Notes under the pieces: generated by a model | What the model saw: the letters and a program-made list of their open reading frames with translations, nothing else | Database searches by the model: none | Told to the model about the DNA's origin: nothing | Position numbers and translations under genes: made by a program | Shown here: positions 42,023 through 51,326 of the stretch, in pieces | Numbering within the stretch: the first letter of the stretch is position 1 | Layout of the letters: the number at the start of each line of letters is the position of its first letter | NCBI GenBank assembly: GCA_902802265.1 | Contig: CADCLN010000001.1 | Location: 1-64,000 of the forward strand | Direction: 5' to 3' | Length of the DNA: 64,000 nt | DNA from: an uncultured Bacteroidales bacterium | GTDB taxonomy: Bacteria > Bacteroidota > Bacteroidia > Bacteroidales > Bacteroidaceae

Positions 42023-43222
42023 ATGAAAAAAGTTGCTATAGTAACACATTGCATCGCCAACAACTTTGGTGCCAATTTGCAGGCATTGTCTACTGCATGT
42101 TATCTAAAGGATAAAGGTTATGAACCTATTTTTATAACGTGGGGGGATTATTTGATTACTAATACGCCCCCTGAACAAGTGAAAATACACACCACTTTTT
42201 TGAAAGACAATGGTTTTATCGTATCACCACCTTGCCATTCCGACAATGATTTTATTAATGTTATAAAAGATTATAATATTAAAAATATTATTGTCGGCAG
42301 TGACTGTGTATTAACATATAAATCACAAAGGTTTCCGTACAAATTGACAAAAAAAGGATTTCAAAAAGTTGATCTTCCTAAAGATTACGCCTTTCCTAAT
42401 CCTTTTTGGCTACCATATTTAAGAGATAGGGGGGATATTAAACGTTTTCTTATGTCTGCGTCTTGTGGCGGTTCAGATATGGGGATAATCTCTAATGACA
42501 TATTAAAAGAAATGAAGGAGTTGATTTCGTATTTTGATTACATTTCTGTTCGTGATAGCTTCACAAAAAAATTCTTACAAAGAATAGTTCCAGAGAGAAT
42601 TAAAAGTATAAGTATAACTCCAGATCCCGTATTTGGTTTCAACGTCAATGTACCAAATGTACCTTCTGAAACAACTATTAGAGATAAGTTTAACATATTA
42701 GGCGATTATCTTTTAATTTCTTTTTATAAAGGCAATTGGCCTGACCAAAAGTGGAGTGATCGACTCATGGATGAAGCTCATCAAAAAGGCTTTAAGTGTG
42801 TTAGCATGCCTATGCCACAGGGAGGGAGAAATTCATCTTTTGATATTGATTTGAATCTTCCGTTGGACCCCTTGGAATGGTATGCATTAATCAAATACTC
42901 AAAAGGATATATTGGCAACAATATGCATCCAGTTATTGTTGCCTTGCATAACAAAATTCCATTCTTTTCATATAACATTCATGGACGATCTATATTTAGA
43001 GGGCGGATTCAATTGTTAAAAACGAGTAAGGAATATGATTTACTTAAAAGGTTTGGTCTTGAAAATAATCTCATTCCTCAACCTTTTATTAACTATTTCT
43101 CACCTAAGAAAGTCTTGTCTAGAATTTTGACTATTGATAAAAAAGTTTTGTCGGAAGCTTCTGAAAAATTACAACAGGATTATCTTTCTATGATGGAATC
43201 CATAATCTTTAAATTTATATAG
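42023..43222 (+). CDS. Polysaccharide pyruvyl transferase family protein
   Basis: 399 residues from ATG 42023, one base after the nitroreductase stop. The PF04230 pattern is visible: MKKVAIVTHCIANNFGANLQALSTACYLKDKGY at the N-terminus, IIVGSDCVLTYK and DYISVRDSFTKKFLQRIVPERIKSISITPDPVFGF in the middle, and GYIGNNMHPVIVALHNKIPFFSYN near the end. The family adds pyruvate ketals from phosphoenolpyruvate to sugars. A second member is at 51308. Confidence 0.85.
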   Translation: MKKVAIVTHCIANNFGANLQALSTACYLKDKGYEPIFITWGDYLITNTPPEQVKIHTTFLKDNGFIVSPPCHSDNDFINVIKDYNIKNIIVGSDCVLTYKSQRFPYKLTKKGFQKVDLPKDYAFPNPFWLPYLRDRGDIKRFLMSASCGGSDMGIISNDILKEMKELISYFDYISVRDSFTKKFLQRIVPERIKSISITPDPVFGFNVNVPNVPSETTIRDKFNILGDYLLISFYKGNWPDQKWSDRLMDEAHQKGFKCVSMPMPQGGRNSSFDIDLNLPLDPLEWYALIKYSKGYIGNNMHPVIVALHNKIPFFSYNIHGRSIFRGRIQLLKTSKEYDLLKRFGLENNLIPQPFINYFSPKKVLSRILTIDKKVLSEASEKLQQDYLSMMESIIFKFI

Positions 43223-43237
43223 ACAACTTATAAACAG

Positions 43238-44353
43238 ATGAAAACAGCATATATTTTATATGAAAACTATCTTACATCAGATGGTTGTCGCATGTCACTT
43301 GGTGGTATTCAAACTTATATTGCCAATTTGATTCCAATAGTCCAACAATATGGATATAAAGTTCATATTTATCAACACTCACTAAAAGATTTTGATGTGG
43401 ATTGGAATGGTTTACATATAAGTGGTATCTCTCAAGGAAAGACAGTTGTTGAAATGAAAAAGGCTTTTAAAAAAAGGCTTTTAAAAGAAATTAACAAGGA
43501 TGCTGATTTGTTAATATTTGGTTGTGAGAGTTTTGCTTTTGATAGCAGGGAATATAAAAGTATTGCTATTCAGCATGGAATATCATGGGACAAACCGTGT
43601 TATCATGCCAGTACAAAGCAAAAAATAATAATAGGTCATTTACGCAAAATTAAATTGGCTTGGTCAACAATTCATCGTGTGTCGAAAGTAAAAATGCTTG
43701 TTTGTGTAGACTACAACTTTGTTAATTGGTATAGAGCGCTTACAGTCTATCCATTTGTAAGGATGCAAGTAATACCAAATTTTACACAGATTCCACCAAC
43801 AATACCAATTAAACCTGAAGGAAAAGTGAACATCATTTTTGCTCGGCGTTTTTATGAATATCGTGGAACACACATTTTTGCAGAAGCTATTAAACCACTT
43901 CTTAATGAACGCAACGACATAGCAATCACAATAGCTGGTGAGGGACCTGACGAAAATTATCTACATAGCGAACTTGGCGGATATCCCCAGGTTTCCTTTA
44001 TCAAATATTCAAGTGAGGATTCTTTAGACATTCATGCAGACAAACATATTGCAGTGATTCCCACATTAGGATCAGAAGGAACATCACTTTCACTTTTAGA
44101 AGCGATGGCATCAGGGTGTACTGTTATCTGTACAAATGTTGGCGGTATGACAAATATTGTTTTAGATCATTATAATGGCATAATGATAAATCCTAAAGCA
44201 GAGGAACTTAATTCAGCTCTGCGAAATGTACTTGATGATGACATTCTTCGAAATCGACTTGCACAGAAAGCTTACGAAACGGCATCAATGGCATTTTCTT
44301 TGAAAAATTGGCAACAATCTTGGAAAAAAATTATAAATGAAATAGTGAAATAA
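43238..44353 (+). CDS. Glycosyltransferase family 4
   Basis: 371 residues, GT-B fold. The N-terminal half begins SLGGIQTYIANLIPIVQQYGYKVHIYQ. The C-terminal half has IIFARRFYEYRGTHIFAEAIKPLL, ITIAGEGPDENYL and the nucleotide-sugar motif GSEGTSLSLLEAMASGCTVICTNVGGMTNIV (the usual E-x7-E variant). It probably adds one sugar of the repeat unit at the inner face of the membrane; donor unknown. Confidence 0.88.
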   Translation: MKTAYILYENYLTSDGCRMSLGGIQTYIANLIPIVQQYGYKVHIYQHSLKDFDVDWNGLHISGISQGKTVVEMKKAFKKRLLKEINKDADLLIFGCESFAFDSREYKSIAIQHGISWDKPCYHASTKQKIIIGHLRKIKLAWSTIHRVSKVKMLVCVDYNFVNWYRALTVYPFVRMQVIPNFTQIPPTIPIKPEGKVNIIFARRFYEYRGTHIFAEAIKPLLNERNDIAITIAGEGPDENYLHSELGGYPQVSFIKYSSEDSLDIHADKHIAVIPTLGSEGTSLSLLEAMASGCTVICTNVGGMTNIVLDHYNGIMINPKAEELNSALRNVLDDDILRNRLAQKAYETASMAFSLKNWQQSWKKIINEIVK

Positions 44354-44371
44354 TATAGAGACTAATATTTG

Positions 44372-45628
44372 ATGAATTTGATAGACCGAAATATAGAATG
44401 GATAGTCGTGTCTGCAGTTATTTTGGTAACGACTTTTCCTGTTTTTGAAAGCTGTTTGAGATTTGTTTTGCCAATAGCAGATGGGGTATTTACAATTATT
44501 CACTATTTGGTATTGTTTTTACTATTGTTTTATCAATATAATCATTACAAATGGAAAGGCTTGAATGATAAATATATATATTTCGTTGTATTATATTGTA
44601 TATATGTAATTTTATACACAACCATATTCCAAGTGTATCCACTGGTATCATTGCTAGGAATTCCTAATAAAATGATTACCATTTATACTAAAACGACTTT
44701 GTTGTTAGGATATTTGATATGTGCAAAAACTATTTTTTATCATTTTAATGTTAGAAAATTTTTCTATCTGTCACTTGTTTTCTGTACACTATCCTCTCTG
44801 CTATATATAAAGTATGTAGGTGTTTCTTTTTTTCAAAATGCAGAATGGGCTGAAGAAAACAACTATATCCATCCCTTTATATTGTCTTACGCCAATGTTC
44901 CCATTATGGTTGTAGGAGTATTGAACTACAATAAGCTTGCGAACACAAAATGGGTGAGTAAATTTTGGAGTATTGTAGCTATTTTAACGATTGGTTACAT
45001 TCTTATTGTTTGTACTAAGCGAGGGCCCATTTTGTGGTTGTGCGTTAATTTGGTCATATGCTTCTATTTCACAAATAGAAACAAACTTAAATATGCGGCT
45101 ATTATTGTTCCAATATCCTTGGTGTTGTATTTTAATTTAGAAACTGTTCTTGAGTGGATTAGTTATGTTGCGCCAAGTACATCAGAACGAATATTTGAAA
45201 GTGTTTATGAAGGTGATACAGCTCATCGATTCAATCTTGAGGATCAGGAAAGTAGCAACTATATTCTTGGATTTAAACAATTTCTGGGTTCTCCTGTGTA
45301 TGGTTCATATTTTAGATTGATTTCTAGCGATTTCATGTTCAGAGGAGTTTACCCACACAACATTTTCATTGAAATCTTGATGACTATGGGATTATTGGGA
45401 TTTGTTCCCTTTATTATATTATTGAAACGAGCATTCAACAATATATATCACTATTCTCCTATTTTAAATCGTAACTCAATAAGTTGTGTGGTTCTTTTCT
45501 TGTCACAATTTTTGCAACTTCAAACAACAGACTCAATAGTTTTGAATATTTGGTTTTGGCTTTTCTTCTTTATAGTTTATAAAATGAAAGAATGGTATTC
45601 TTTAACAATTGTGGTGGAACATGATTAG
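44372..45628 (+). CDS. Wzy-like O-antigen/polysaccharide polymerase
   Basis: 418 residues from ATG 44372 (the TTG at 44369 is only three bases upstream). About 10-12 hydrophobic helices surround a large periplasmic loop (~residues 250-315) with SERIFESVYEGDTAHRFNLEDQESSNYILGFKQFL and then RGVYPHNIFIEILMTMGLLGFVPFIILLKRAF, the P-H-N-x-x-x-E pattern of the Wzy_C/O-antigen ligase family. With the flippase upstream this points to a Wzx/Wzy-dependent polysaccharide. Confidence 0.83.
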   Translation: MNLIDRNIEWIVVSAVILVTTFPVFESCLRFVLPIADGVFTIIHYLVLFLLLFYQYNHYKWKGLNDKYIYFVVLYCIYVILYTTIFQVYPLVSLLGIPNKMITIYTKTTLLLGYLICAKTIFYHFNVRKFFYLSLVFCTLSSLLYIKYVGVSFFQNAEWAEENNYIHPFILSYANVPIMVVGVLNYNKLANTKWVSKFWSIVAILTIGYILIVCTKRGPILWLCVNLVICFYFTNRNKLKYAAIIVPISLVLYFNLETVLEWISYVAPSTSERIFESVYEGDTAHRFNLEDQESSNYILGFKQFLGSPVYGSYFRLISSDFMFRGVYPHNIFIEILMTMGLLGFVPFIILLKRAFNNIYHYSPILNRNSISCVVLFLSQFLQLQTTDSIVLNIWFWLFFFIVYKMKEWYSLTIVVEHD

Positions 45629-45728
45629 TAATTATATGTCTAAATTAAACATGAAAAATTGTAGATAATAAGCGTTATCTCAGAATTTAAAACGTGTTTT
45701 TCTAATTATATCATAACTGATAAATCAA

Positions 45729-46607
45729 ATGAGAATATCAATAGTTATCCCATCATATAATAGAGGTTATATAATAGATCGGACTCTCAAAAGTATATTA
45801 AATCAAATATATCAGGAATGGGAATGTATTGTCGTTGATGACTTTTCCTCTGACAATACGGAAGAAATAGTCAACTTGTATCATTTACAAGACAATCGGA
45901 TTATGTTTCTGCGAAACAATCGACTCAAAGGTGCGCAAGGTGCACGTAATACAGGAATATTGGCTGCCAAGAGTGACTGGATTGTGTTATTTGATTCTGA
46001 TAATGTTATGCATTCAGACTTCTTATTAAAGTGCGCAGATGTTATCGAGAGTAATAATATTGATGTCGTTACAACATGGTCGAATGTCATTGATTCCAAA
46101 ACCAACAAAAAAATAAACCATTTCATGTGGGTAAATAATGGTAATATTTATAATGGTCTTTTGTCAGCAAAATGTTATATTGATAATAGCAGCACAGTAA
46201 TAAAAAAAAGCAAACTTGAGGAAATAGGGTTGCTTTCAGAAGATTGCCCTGCTTTTCAAGAATGGGACACCCATATTCGTTTAAGTCAAATTGCAATTTA
46301 CAAAACAATAGAAGAGTGCTTAATTGATTATTATGCGGGTGCTGCAGATGCCATATCTTCTGACCAAGTAAAAGACGTGAAAGGCTATGTCTATATTCTC
46401 AATAAATATAAAAAAGAATGGATTAGTTTCTCAAAGTATTACTTTATTAAATATGCTTCTTTGTTAAAATATAAAATATCTTTATTGAATGCTGAACAAA
46501 AGGCTTTGTTCAAAGATTCTTTCAATGCTATTGCTGAAGGATATAAACCAGTTATAAATATATTCTCCAAAGTGTTTACTATTAAACATTTGATATCGCA
46601 GCGGTAG
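45729..46607 (+). CDS. Glycosyltransferase family 2
   Basis: 292 residues, GT-A fold: MRISIVIPSYNRGYIIDRTLKSILNQIYQEWECIVVDDFSSDNT, followed by GAQGARNTGILAAKSDWIVLFDSDN with the DxD-like metal site (~81-90), and a helical C-terminus. A 100-bp AT-rich spacer without recognised signals precedes it. Acceptor and donor unknown. Confidence 0.88.
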   Translation: MRISIVIPSYNRGYIIDRTLKSILNQIYQEWECIVVDDFSSDNTEEIVNLYHLQDNRIMFLRNNRLKGAQGARNTGILAAKSDWIVLFDSDNVMHSDFLLKCADVIESNNIDVVTTWSNVIDSKTNKKINHFMWVNNGNIYNGLLSAKCYIDNSSTVIKKSKLEEIGLLSEDCPAFQEWDTHIRLSQIAIYKTIEECLIDYYAGAADAISSDQVKDVKGYVYILNKYKKEWISFSKYYFIKYASLLKYKISLLNAEQKALFKDSFNAIAEGYKPVINIFSKVFTIKHLISQR

Positions 46608-46649
46608 TTGAACTATCATTTGTGAAATAAACATAAAAGATAAAGAATA

Positions 46650-47738
46650 ATGAAAAAAGCATTAATTACAGGCGTTACAGGTCAAGATGGGTCTTATCTT
46701 GCAGAGTTTCTTATAGAGAAAGGATATGATGTTCATGGCATGATACGTAGATCATCTACAGATTACCGTGAGCGTATAGCTCATTTGGAAGGAAATCCAC
46801 ACTTTCATCTGCATTTTGGGCATATGGGAGACTCGATGAGTCTAATCCAGATTATTAACAAGGTAAAGCCTAATGAAATTTACAACCTAGCTGCTCAAAG
46901 TCATGTGCAAGTGAGTTTTGATTCCCCTGAATTTACTGCAGATGTCGATGCCACAGGTGTTCTTCGTGTTTTGGAAGCAGTCAGGCAGTGTGGCCTTGCT
47001 GATACTTGTCGAATATACCAAGCTTCAACCTCTGAACTATATGGAAAAGTAGAGGCTGTTCCCCAAAATGAAAACACGCCCTTCCACCCATTTAGTCCAT
47101 ATGCTGTTGCTAAATTGTACGGATTTTGGATTGTGAAAGAATACCGTGAAGCTTACAACATGTATTGTTGTTCTGGTATATTATTCAATCATGAGTCAGA
47201 ACGACGTGGCGAGACATTCGTAACTCGAAAAATCACGTTAGCTGCTGCACGTATAGCTCATGGTAAACAAGAAAAACTTTTCCTCGGAAATCTTGATTCA
47301 TTACGTGACTGGGGATATGCAAGAGACTATGTGGAGTGTATGTGGCTTATTTTGCAACAAGAAAAACCTGAAGATTTTGTGATTGCAACAGGTGTACAGC
47401 ATTCTGTTCGTGAATTTACTCAATTGGCTTTTCGATGTGCTGGGATAGAACTTGAATTCCGAGGTAAAGGAATCGAAGAAAAGGGATATAGCAAGAATAC
47501 AGGGCGTTGTTTAGTAGAAGTTTCTCCTGATTTTTACCGTCCAACAGATGTGGTCAACCTTTTGGGTGATCCAACTAAAGCAAAAACACAACTTGGCTGG
47601 AATCCAAACAAAACAAGTTTTGAAGAGCTTGTAAAACTGATGGTTGACCATGATATGGCAAAGGTTGCTGTAGAGCGAGAAAGCGAGCGTATTAAAATGA
47701 GTCTAACAGCTTTTTTGGAGAATGGTATCGTGAAATAA
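46650..47738 (+). CDS. gmd: GDP-mannose 4,6-dehydratase
   Basis: 362 residues. It converts GDP-mannose to GDP-4-keto-6-deoxymannose, the common precursor of GDP-fucose, GDP-rhamnose and GDP-perosamine. Motifs: NADP-binding [14 protein letters not shown] (8-21), [31 protein letters not shown], the catalytic TSELYG and [10 protein letters not shown] (Tyr/Lys), [17 protein letters not shown] and [17 protein letters not shown] aminotransferase gene follows two genes later, pointing to GDP-perosamine as product. I saw no GDP-fucose synthase gene in the window. Confidence 0.95.
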   Translation: MKKALITGVTGQDGSYLAEFLIEKGYDVHGMIRRSSTDYRERIAHLEGNPHFHLHFGHMGDSMSLIQIINKVKPNEIYNLAAQSHVQVSFDSPEFTADVDATGVLRVLEAVRQCGLADTCRIYQASTSELYGKVEAVPQNENTPFHPFSPYAVAKLYGFWIVKEYREAYNMYCCSGILFNHESERRGETFVTRKITLAAARIAHGKQEKLFLGNLDSLRDWGYARDYVECMWLILQQEKPEDFVIATGVQHSVREFTQLAFRCAGIELEFRGKGIEEKGYSKNTGRCLVEVSPDFYRPTDVVNLLGDPTKAKTQLGWNPNKTSFEELVKLMVDHDMAKVAVERESERIKMSLTAFLENGIVK

Positions 47739-47778
47739 TTATAATAATCATAATAATAATATAAATATAATTTGTAAT

Positions 47779-48213
47779 ATGGATAATGTAATCAAAATTG
47801 AAAATAAAGGAATTGAATTAGGTGCAATTGTTTGTTCAACATACCATAATAGTGGTATTGGTTTTTTCTCTAAAGATAATGACGGTTTACAATTGGGATA
47901 CATGAATCGACCTGATAATTATGTTATTGCACCTCATACCCACAACAAAATCAAAAGAGAAGTTTTCTTTACAGAAGAGATACTTTTCATTCGTTCCGGG
48001 ATGGTTAGAGTAGACTTTTACGATGACAAACAGCAATATATAGAGAGTCACATTGTACATGCTGGAGATATAGTCATCTTAAAGGGCGGTGGTCATGGTT
48101 TCAAGGTATTGGAGCGTGCCGATATTTTCGAAGTAAAACAAGGACCATACCTTGGCGCACAAGACAAGGTACGTTTTGAGCCTATTGCTGATGAACAAGT
48201 TAATTTGAAATAA
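47779..48213 (+). CDS. Small cupin-like protein between gmd and the aminotransferase
   Basis: 144 residues. PHTHNKIKREVFFTEEILFIRSGMVRVDFYDDKQQYIESHIVHAGDIVILKGGGHGFKVLERADIFEVKQGPY has the spacing of a cupin: metal-binding His pair in HTH, conserved glycines, and a second H in GGHGF. It may act on a nucleotide sugar or be a non-catalytic binding protein. Location in the probable perosamine pathway segment is suggestive only. Confidence 0.68.
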   Translation: MDNVIKIENKGIELGAIVCSTYHNSGIGFFSKDNDGLQLGYMNRPDNYVIAPHTHNKIKREVFFTEEILFIRSGMVRVDFYDDKQQYIESHIVHAGDIVILKGGGHGFKVLERADIFEVKQGPYLGAQDKVRFEPIADEQVNLK

Positions 48214-48236
48214 TAATCATTAATCGTCATTTGAAT

Positions 48237-49355
48237 ATGGAGTTTATTCCTGTTTGCGAGCCAATGCTCGCAGGTAACGAATTAAAGTATGTAACAGAGG
48301 CTGTTTCTACTGGCTGGATTTCATCTTCTGGCAAATTTGTTTCTGAGTTTGAAAAACAATTTGCGGCTTATTGCAATTGTGAATATGGCGTGGCTGTCTG
48401 TAATGGAACAATAGCTCTGCATCTTGCCTTGGTTAGTGCAGGCATTAAGAAGGGGGATGAAGTAATACTTCCCTCTTTCACAATGATTGCTTCCGCTTTT
48501 GCTGTTTGCTATACAGGAGCAAAACCTGTGTTTGTTGATGCAGATAAAGAATCCTGGAATATTGACGTTAAGAAGATTGAAGAGAAAATAACATCTCGTA
48601 CAAAAGCAATTATGCCAGTTCATATCTTTGGAAAGATGTGTGACATGGATGCCATTTGTGATTTAGCCCAAAAGTATAATTTGAAAATAATAGAAGATGC
48701 CGCAGAAGCTCACGGTGCTTTGTACCATGACAAAAAAGCTGGTTCGTTCTCAGATATAGCAGGCTTTAGTTTTTTTGCAAACAAGAATATTACAACGGGA
48801 GAAGGTGGCATGGTTGTAACTAATAATATAGAAATATATAATCGTGCGCGCTATTATAAAAACGTTTGTTTTCCTCTTGATGGTCCTCGCAATTATCAAC
48901 ATAAGGATATTGGTTATAACTACCGCATGAGTAATGTTGTAGCTGCTATTGGTCTAGCGCAAGTCGAAAAGGCAGACGAATACCGTGAAATGCGTATTCG
49001 GAACCACCGACTATACAAAAAATATCTCGCAGATGTTCCTGGAATCATTTTCCAATCAGAACCCAGCGAGGATTGTGTAGATGTATGCTGGATGAATACA
49101 ATTGTTATTGATTCTGCAAAGTATGGTCATACAAAGGATGAATTGATAGCGTATCTTAAGGAAAACGGTATTGATACACGTTTGTTATTCATGGGCATGC
49201 ATAAACAAAAGGCAATGTTAGACTATGGTTGTGATTGTAGTGGTGAATATCCTGTATGTGAGTGGTTAACAGAAAATGGATTTTATTTGCCTTCTTCAAG
49301 TAGCTTGAAAGAGGATAAAATCAAATATATTTGTAATATAATCAAAAACTTCTAA
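48237..49355 (+). CDS. DegT/DnrJ/EryC1 aminotransferase, GDP-perosamine synthase-like
   Basis: 372 residues from ATG 48237 (TTG at 48231 is an unlikely alternative). PLP enzyme of the sugar aminotransferase family: CNGTIALHLALVSAGIKKGDEVILPSFTMIASAFAVCYTGAKPVFVDAD, MPVHIFGKMCDMDAI, EDAAEAHGALY, and SFFANKNITTGEGGM with the PLP lysine K183. The VHIFGxxxDMD motif is typical of perosamine synthases. With gmd just upstream, transamination of GDP-4-keto-6-deoxymannose to GDP-perosamine is the most economical reading. Other 4-keto sugars remain possible. Confidence 0.82.
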   Translation: MEFIPVCEPMLAGNELKYVTEAVSTGWISSSGKFVSEFEKQFAAYCNCEYGVAVCNGTIALHLALVSAGIKKGDEVILPSFTMIASAFAVCYTGAKPVFVDADKESWNIDVKKIEEKITSRTKAIMPVHIFGKMCDMDAICDLAQKYNLKIIEDAAEAHGALYHDKKAGSFSDIAGFSFFANKNITTGEGGMVVTNNIEIYNRARYYKNVCFPLDGPRNYQHKDIGYNYRMSNVVAAIGLAQVEKADEYREMRIRNHRLYKKYLADVPGIIFQSEPSEDCVDVCWMNTIVIDSAKYGHTKDELIAYLKENGIDTRLLFMGMHKQKAMLDYGCDCSGEYPVCEWLTENGFYLPSSSSLKEDKIKYICNIIKNF

Positions 49356-49361
49356 GAGAGC

Positions 49362-50540
49362 ATGAAAATAGGCTTGTGGATTAAAGATAATTATAGTCCA
49401 AATAGAGGTGGAGGTTTTTCTTATGTGGACAGGTTAATTAAAGCTATAGACACATATTGTTTCACAGGGAATTTCGAAATATGTTTTATTTCGTTAGCAG
49501 AAGAGCATCCTATTAATCTTCAACACGAGTATAGATATGTCGGATTGATTCCTTCTTTTTTAAAAAAAATCCCATTTGTGGGGAGGTGGCTTCAAGAATT
49601 TGACAAAAGAATATTATTTAGGTATTGGGGATATTCTAAACTTCAGAAAAATTCCATTGATTTTGTTTATTACCTTACTCCTGGTCCAATACCAAGTGTG
49701 AAAAGTTCATTTGTCACATGTCATTGGGATATAGGTCATTGTAGTACATATCCGTTCCCAGAAATAGAATCTAGTTTTAAAGGACGTTATAACTATTATA
49801 ATATAAGGATATTACAATCCATGCTTGTTTTTGCTGAATCAGAAGCAGGTAAGCAAGAATTGTTAAAATACACTCCATTGGGTGAACATAAGATACGAGT
49901 GGTTCCTATATTTGGCGGAGGATTAGTTGATTTAAATGTTGGTGAAGATATTGCTAGTAGTATTTTAAACAATTTTAATCTTAAAAGAATGGGGTATTTT
50001 CTGTATCCAGCCCAATATTGGGCACATAAAAATCATATTGGTTTGTTAAATGGTTTTTCTATATATGTAAAGGATTACCCTGATATAAAATTGGTTTTAT
50101 GCGGCTCTGACAAAGGAAACAAGCAATACATAATTGACACAGTTCATCAATTGGGCTTAGAAAAAAATGTTTTAATTGAGAGCTTTGTTTCTGATGAAGA
50201 ATTATCGGTTCTTTACAAAAATGCTTTAGCGCTTGTTATGGCCTCTTATTTCGGACCAACTAATATGCCGCCTATTGAAGCAATGGATTTTGGAACTCCT
50301 GTCGTATGCTCTGATATTGCAGGTCATAGAGAGATATTAGAAAATGCTGGAGTGTATTTTGACCCTAAGGATTATGTATCAATAGGGGAAGGACTTGTTG
50401 AAATTAGTAAGAATAGGGAGATGTATGTCAAATTAATTAAGGAAAGAAAAACTACATCAAAATTCAATATAAATCAGGCACTTAAATGTATTGATGAATG
50501 TTTAAAGGAAGCTTGTATTATAAGATCCACATGGAAATAG
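49362..50540 (+). CDS. Glycosyltransferase family 4 (group 1)
   Basis: 392 residues. N-terminal MKIGLWIKDNYSPNRGGGFSYVDRLIKAID. The C-terminal GT-B half has YFLYPAQYWAHKNHIGLLNGFSIYVKDYPDIKLVLCGSDKGNK and VMASYFGPTNMPPIEAMDFGTPVVCSDIAGHREILENAGVYFDP, close to the mannosyl/rhamnosyltransferase type that grows the chain. It starts 6 bp after the aminotransferase, so it is probably in the same operon. Confidence 0.88.
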   Translation: MKIGLWIKDNYSPNRGGGFSYVDRLIKAIDTYCFTGNFEICFISLAEEHPINLQHEYRYVGLIPSFLKKIPFVGRWLQEFDKRILFRYWGYSKLQKNSIDFVYYLTPGPIPSVKSSFVTCHWDIGHCSTYPFPEIESSFKGRYNYYNIRILQSMLVFAESEAGKQELLKYTPLGEHKIRVVPIFGGGLVDLNVGEDIASSILNNFNLKRMGYFLYPAQYWAHKNHIGLLNGFSIYVKDYPDIKLVLCGSDKGNKQYIIDTVHQLGLEKNVLIESFVSDEELSVLYKNALALVMASYFGPTNMPPIEAMDFGTPVVCSDIAGHREILENAGVYFDPKDYVSIGEGLVEISKNREMYVKLIKERKTTSKFNINQALKCIDECLKEACIIRSTWK

Positions 50541-50561
50541 ATTTTTGGAAACAGAAATAAT

Positions 50562-51326
50562 ATGAAGCCTAAAATTAGTATAATAACAGTATGTTATAAT
50601 TCTGTAAACCATATAGAAGAATCTATTTGTAGCGTTGTGAATCAATCATATTCCAATAAGGAATATATTGTTATTGATGGTGGTTCAACGGATGGTACGC
50701 TAGATGTTATAAATAAATACAAAGACAGCATTAATTATTTTTTGTCAGAACCAGATAAGGGAATTAGTGATGCTTTTAATAAGGGAATTAAGGCTGCAAC
50801 AGGTGACATAATTGGAATATTGAATTCTGATGATTTTATGATGCCTGACGCTTTAACACAAGTTGCTGCGGCATATGAATCAGAAGTGGATGTGTATCGA
50901 GGATATTGTATAGTTTGGAATGAGCGGTTGAAGACAAAACGTATTTTGCGCCCTAATAATAGGTTCGGGATTCCGCCTTTTGGAGCTATTATCTGTCATG
51001 AGTCTTCTTTTATTAGTCGGAACCGATATGATATTGTCGGAAATTATAAAGTGGATTTCAAGTATGCGATGGACTTAGATTTATTTGTTCGTATGTATAA
51101 AGACAAAAGTCTGAAAGTAAAATTTATAGATGTTTGTGTAATTACCTTTAGGACTGGTGGGGTTTCCTCTTCGGCTGCTTCACGTCTAGAACAAGAGCGA
51201 CTGCGGCTTGTCAGAGAGAATGGCGGCAATTGGTTGCAAGCGAAAGTTTTTGTTTATTATCATCGAGTGAAGTATGCCATAAAGGTTTTCATTAATTACA
51301 TTCGTGAATGGAACGTAAAAAAATAG
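50562..51326 (+). CDS. Glycosyltransferase family 2
   Basis: 254 residues: MKPKISIITVCYNSVNHIEESICSVVNQSYSNKEYIVIDGGSTDGTLDVINKYKDSINYFLSEPDKGISDAFNKGIKAATGDIIGILNSDDF, an unmistakable WcaA/WcaE-like GT2 with DGGSTDGT and the NSDD metal site. A basic, aromatic C-terminal helix probably touches the membrane. The next gene starts within its last codons (19-bp overlap). Confidence 0.9.
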   Translation: MKPKISIITVCYNSVNHIEESICSVVNQSYSNKEYIVIDGGSTDGTLDVINKYKDSINYFLSEPDKGISDAFNKGIKAATGDIIGILNSDDFMMPDALTQVAAAYESEVDVYRGYCIVWNERLKTKRILRPNNRFGIPPFGAIICHESSFISRNRYDIVGNYKVDFKYAMDLDLFVRMYKDKSLKVKFIDVCVITFRTGGVSSSAASRLEQERLRLVRENGGNWLQAKVFVYYHRVKYAIKVFINYIREWNVKK

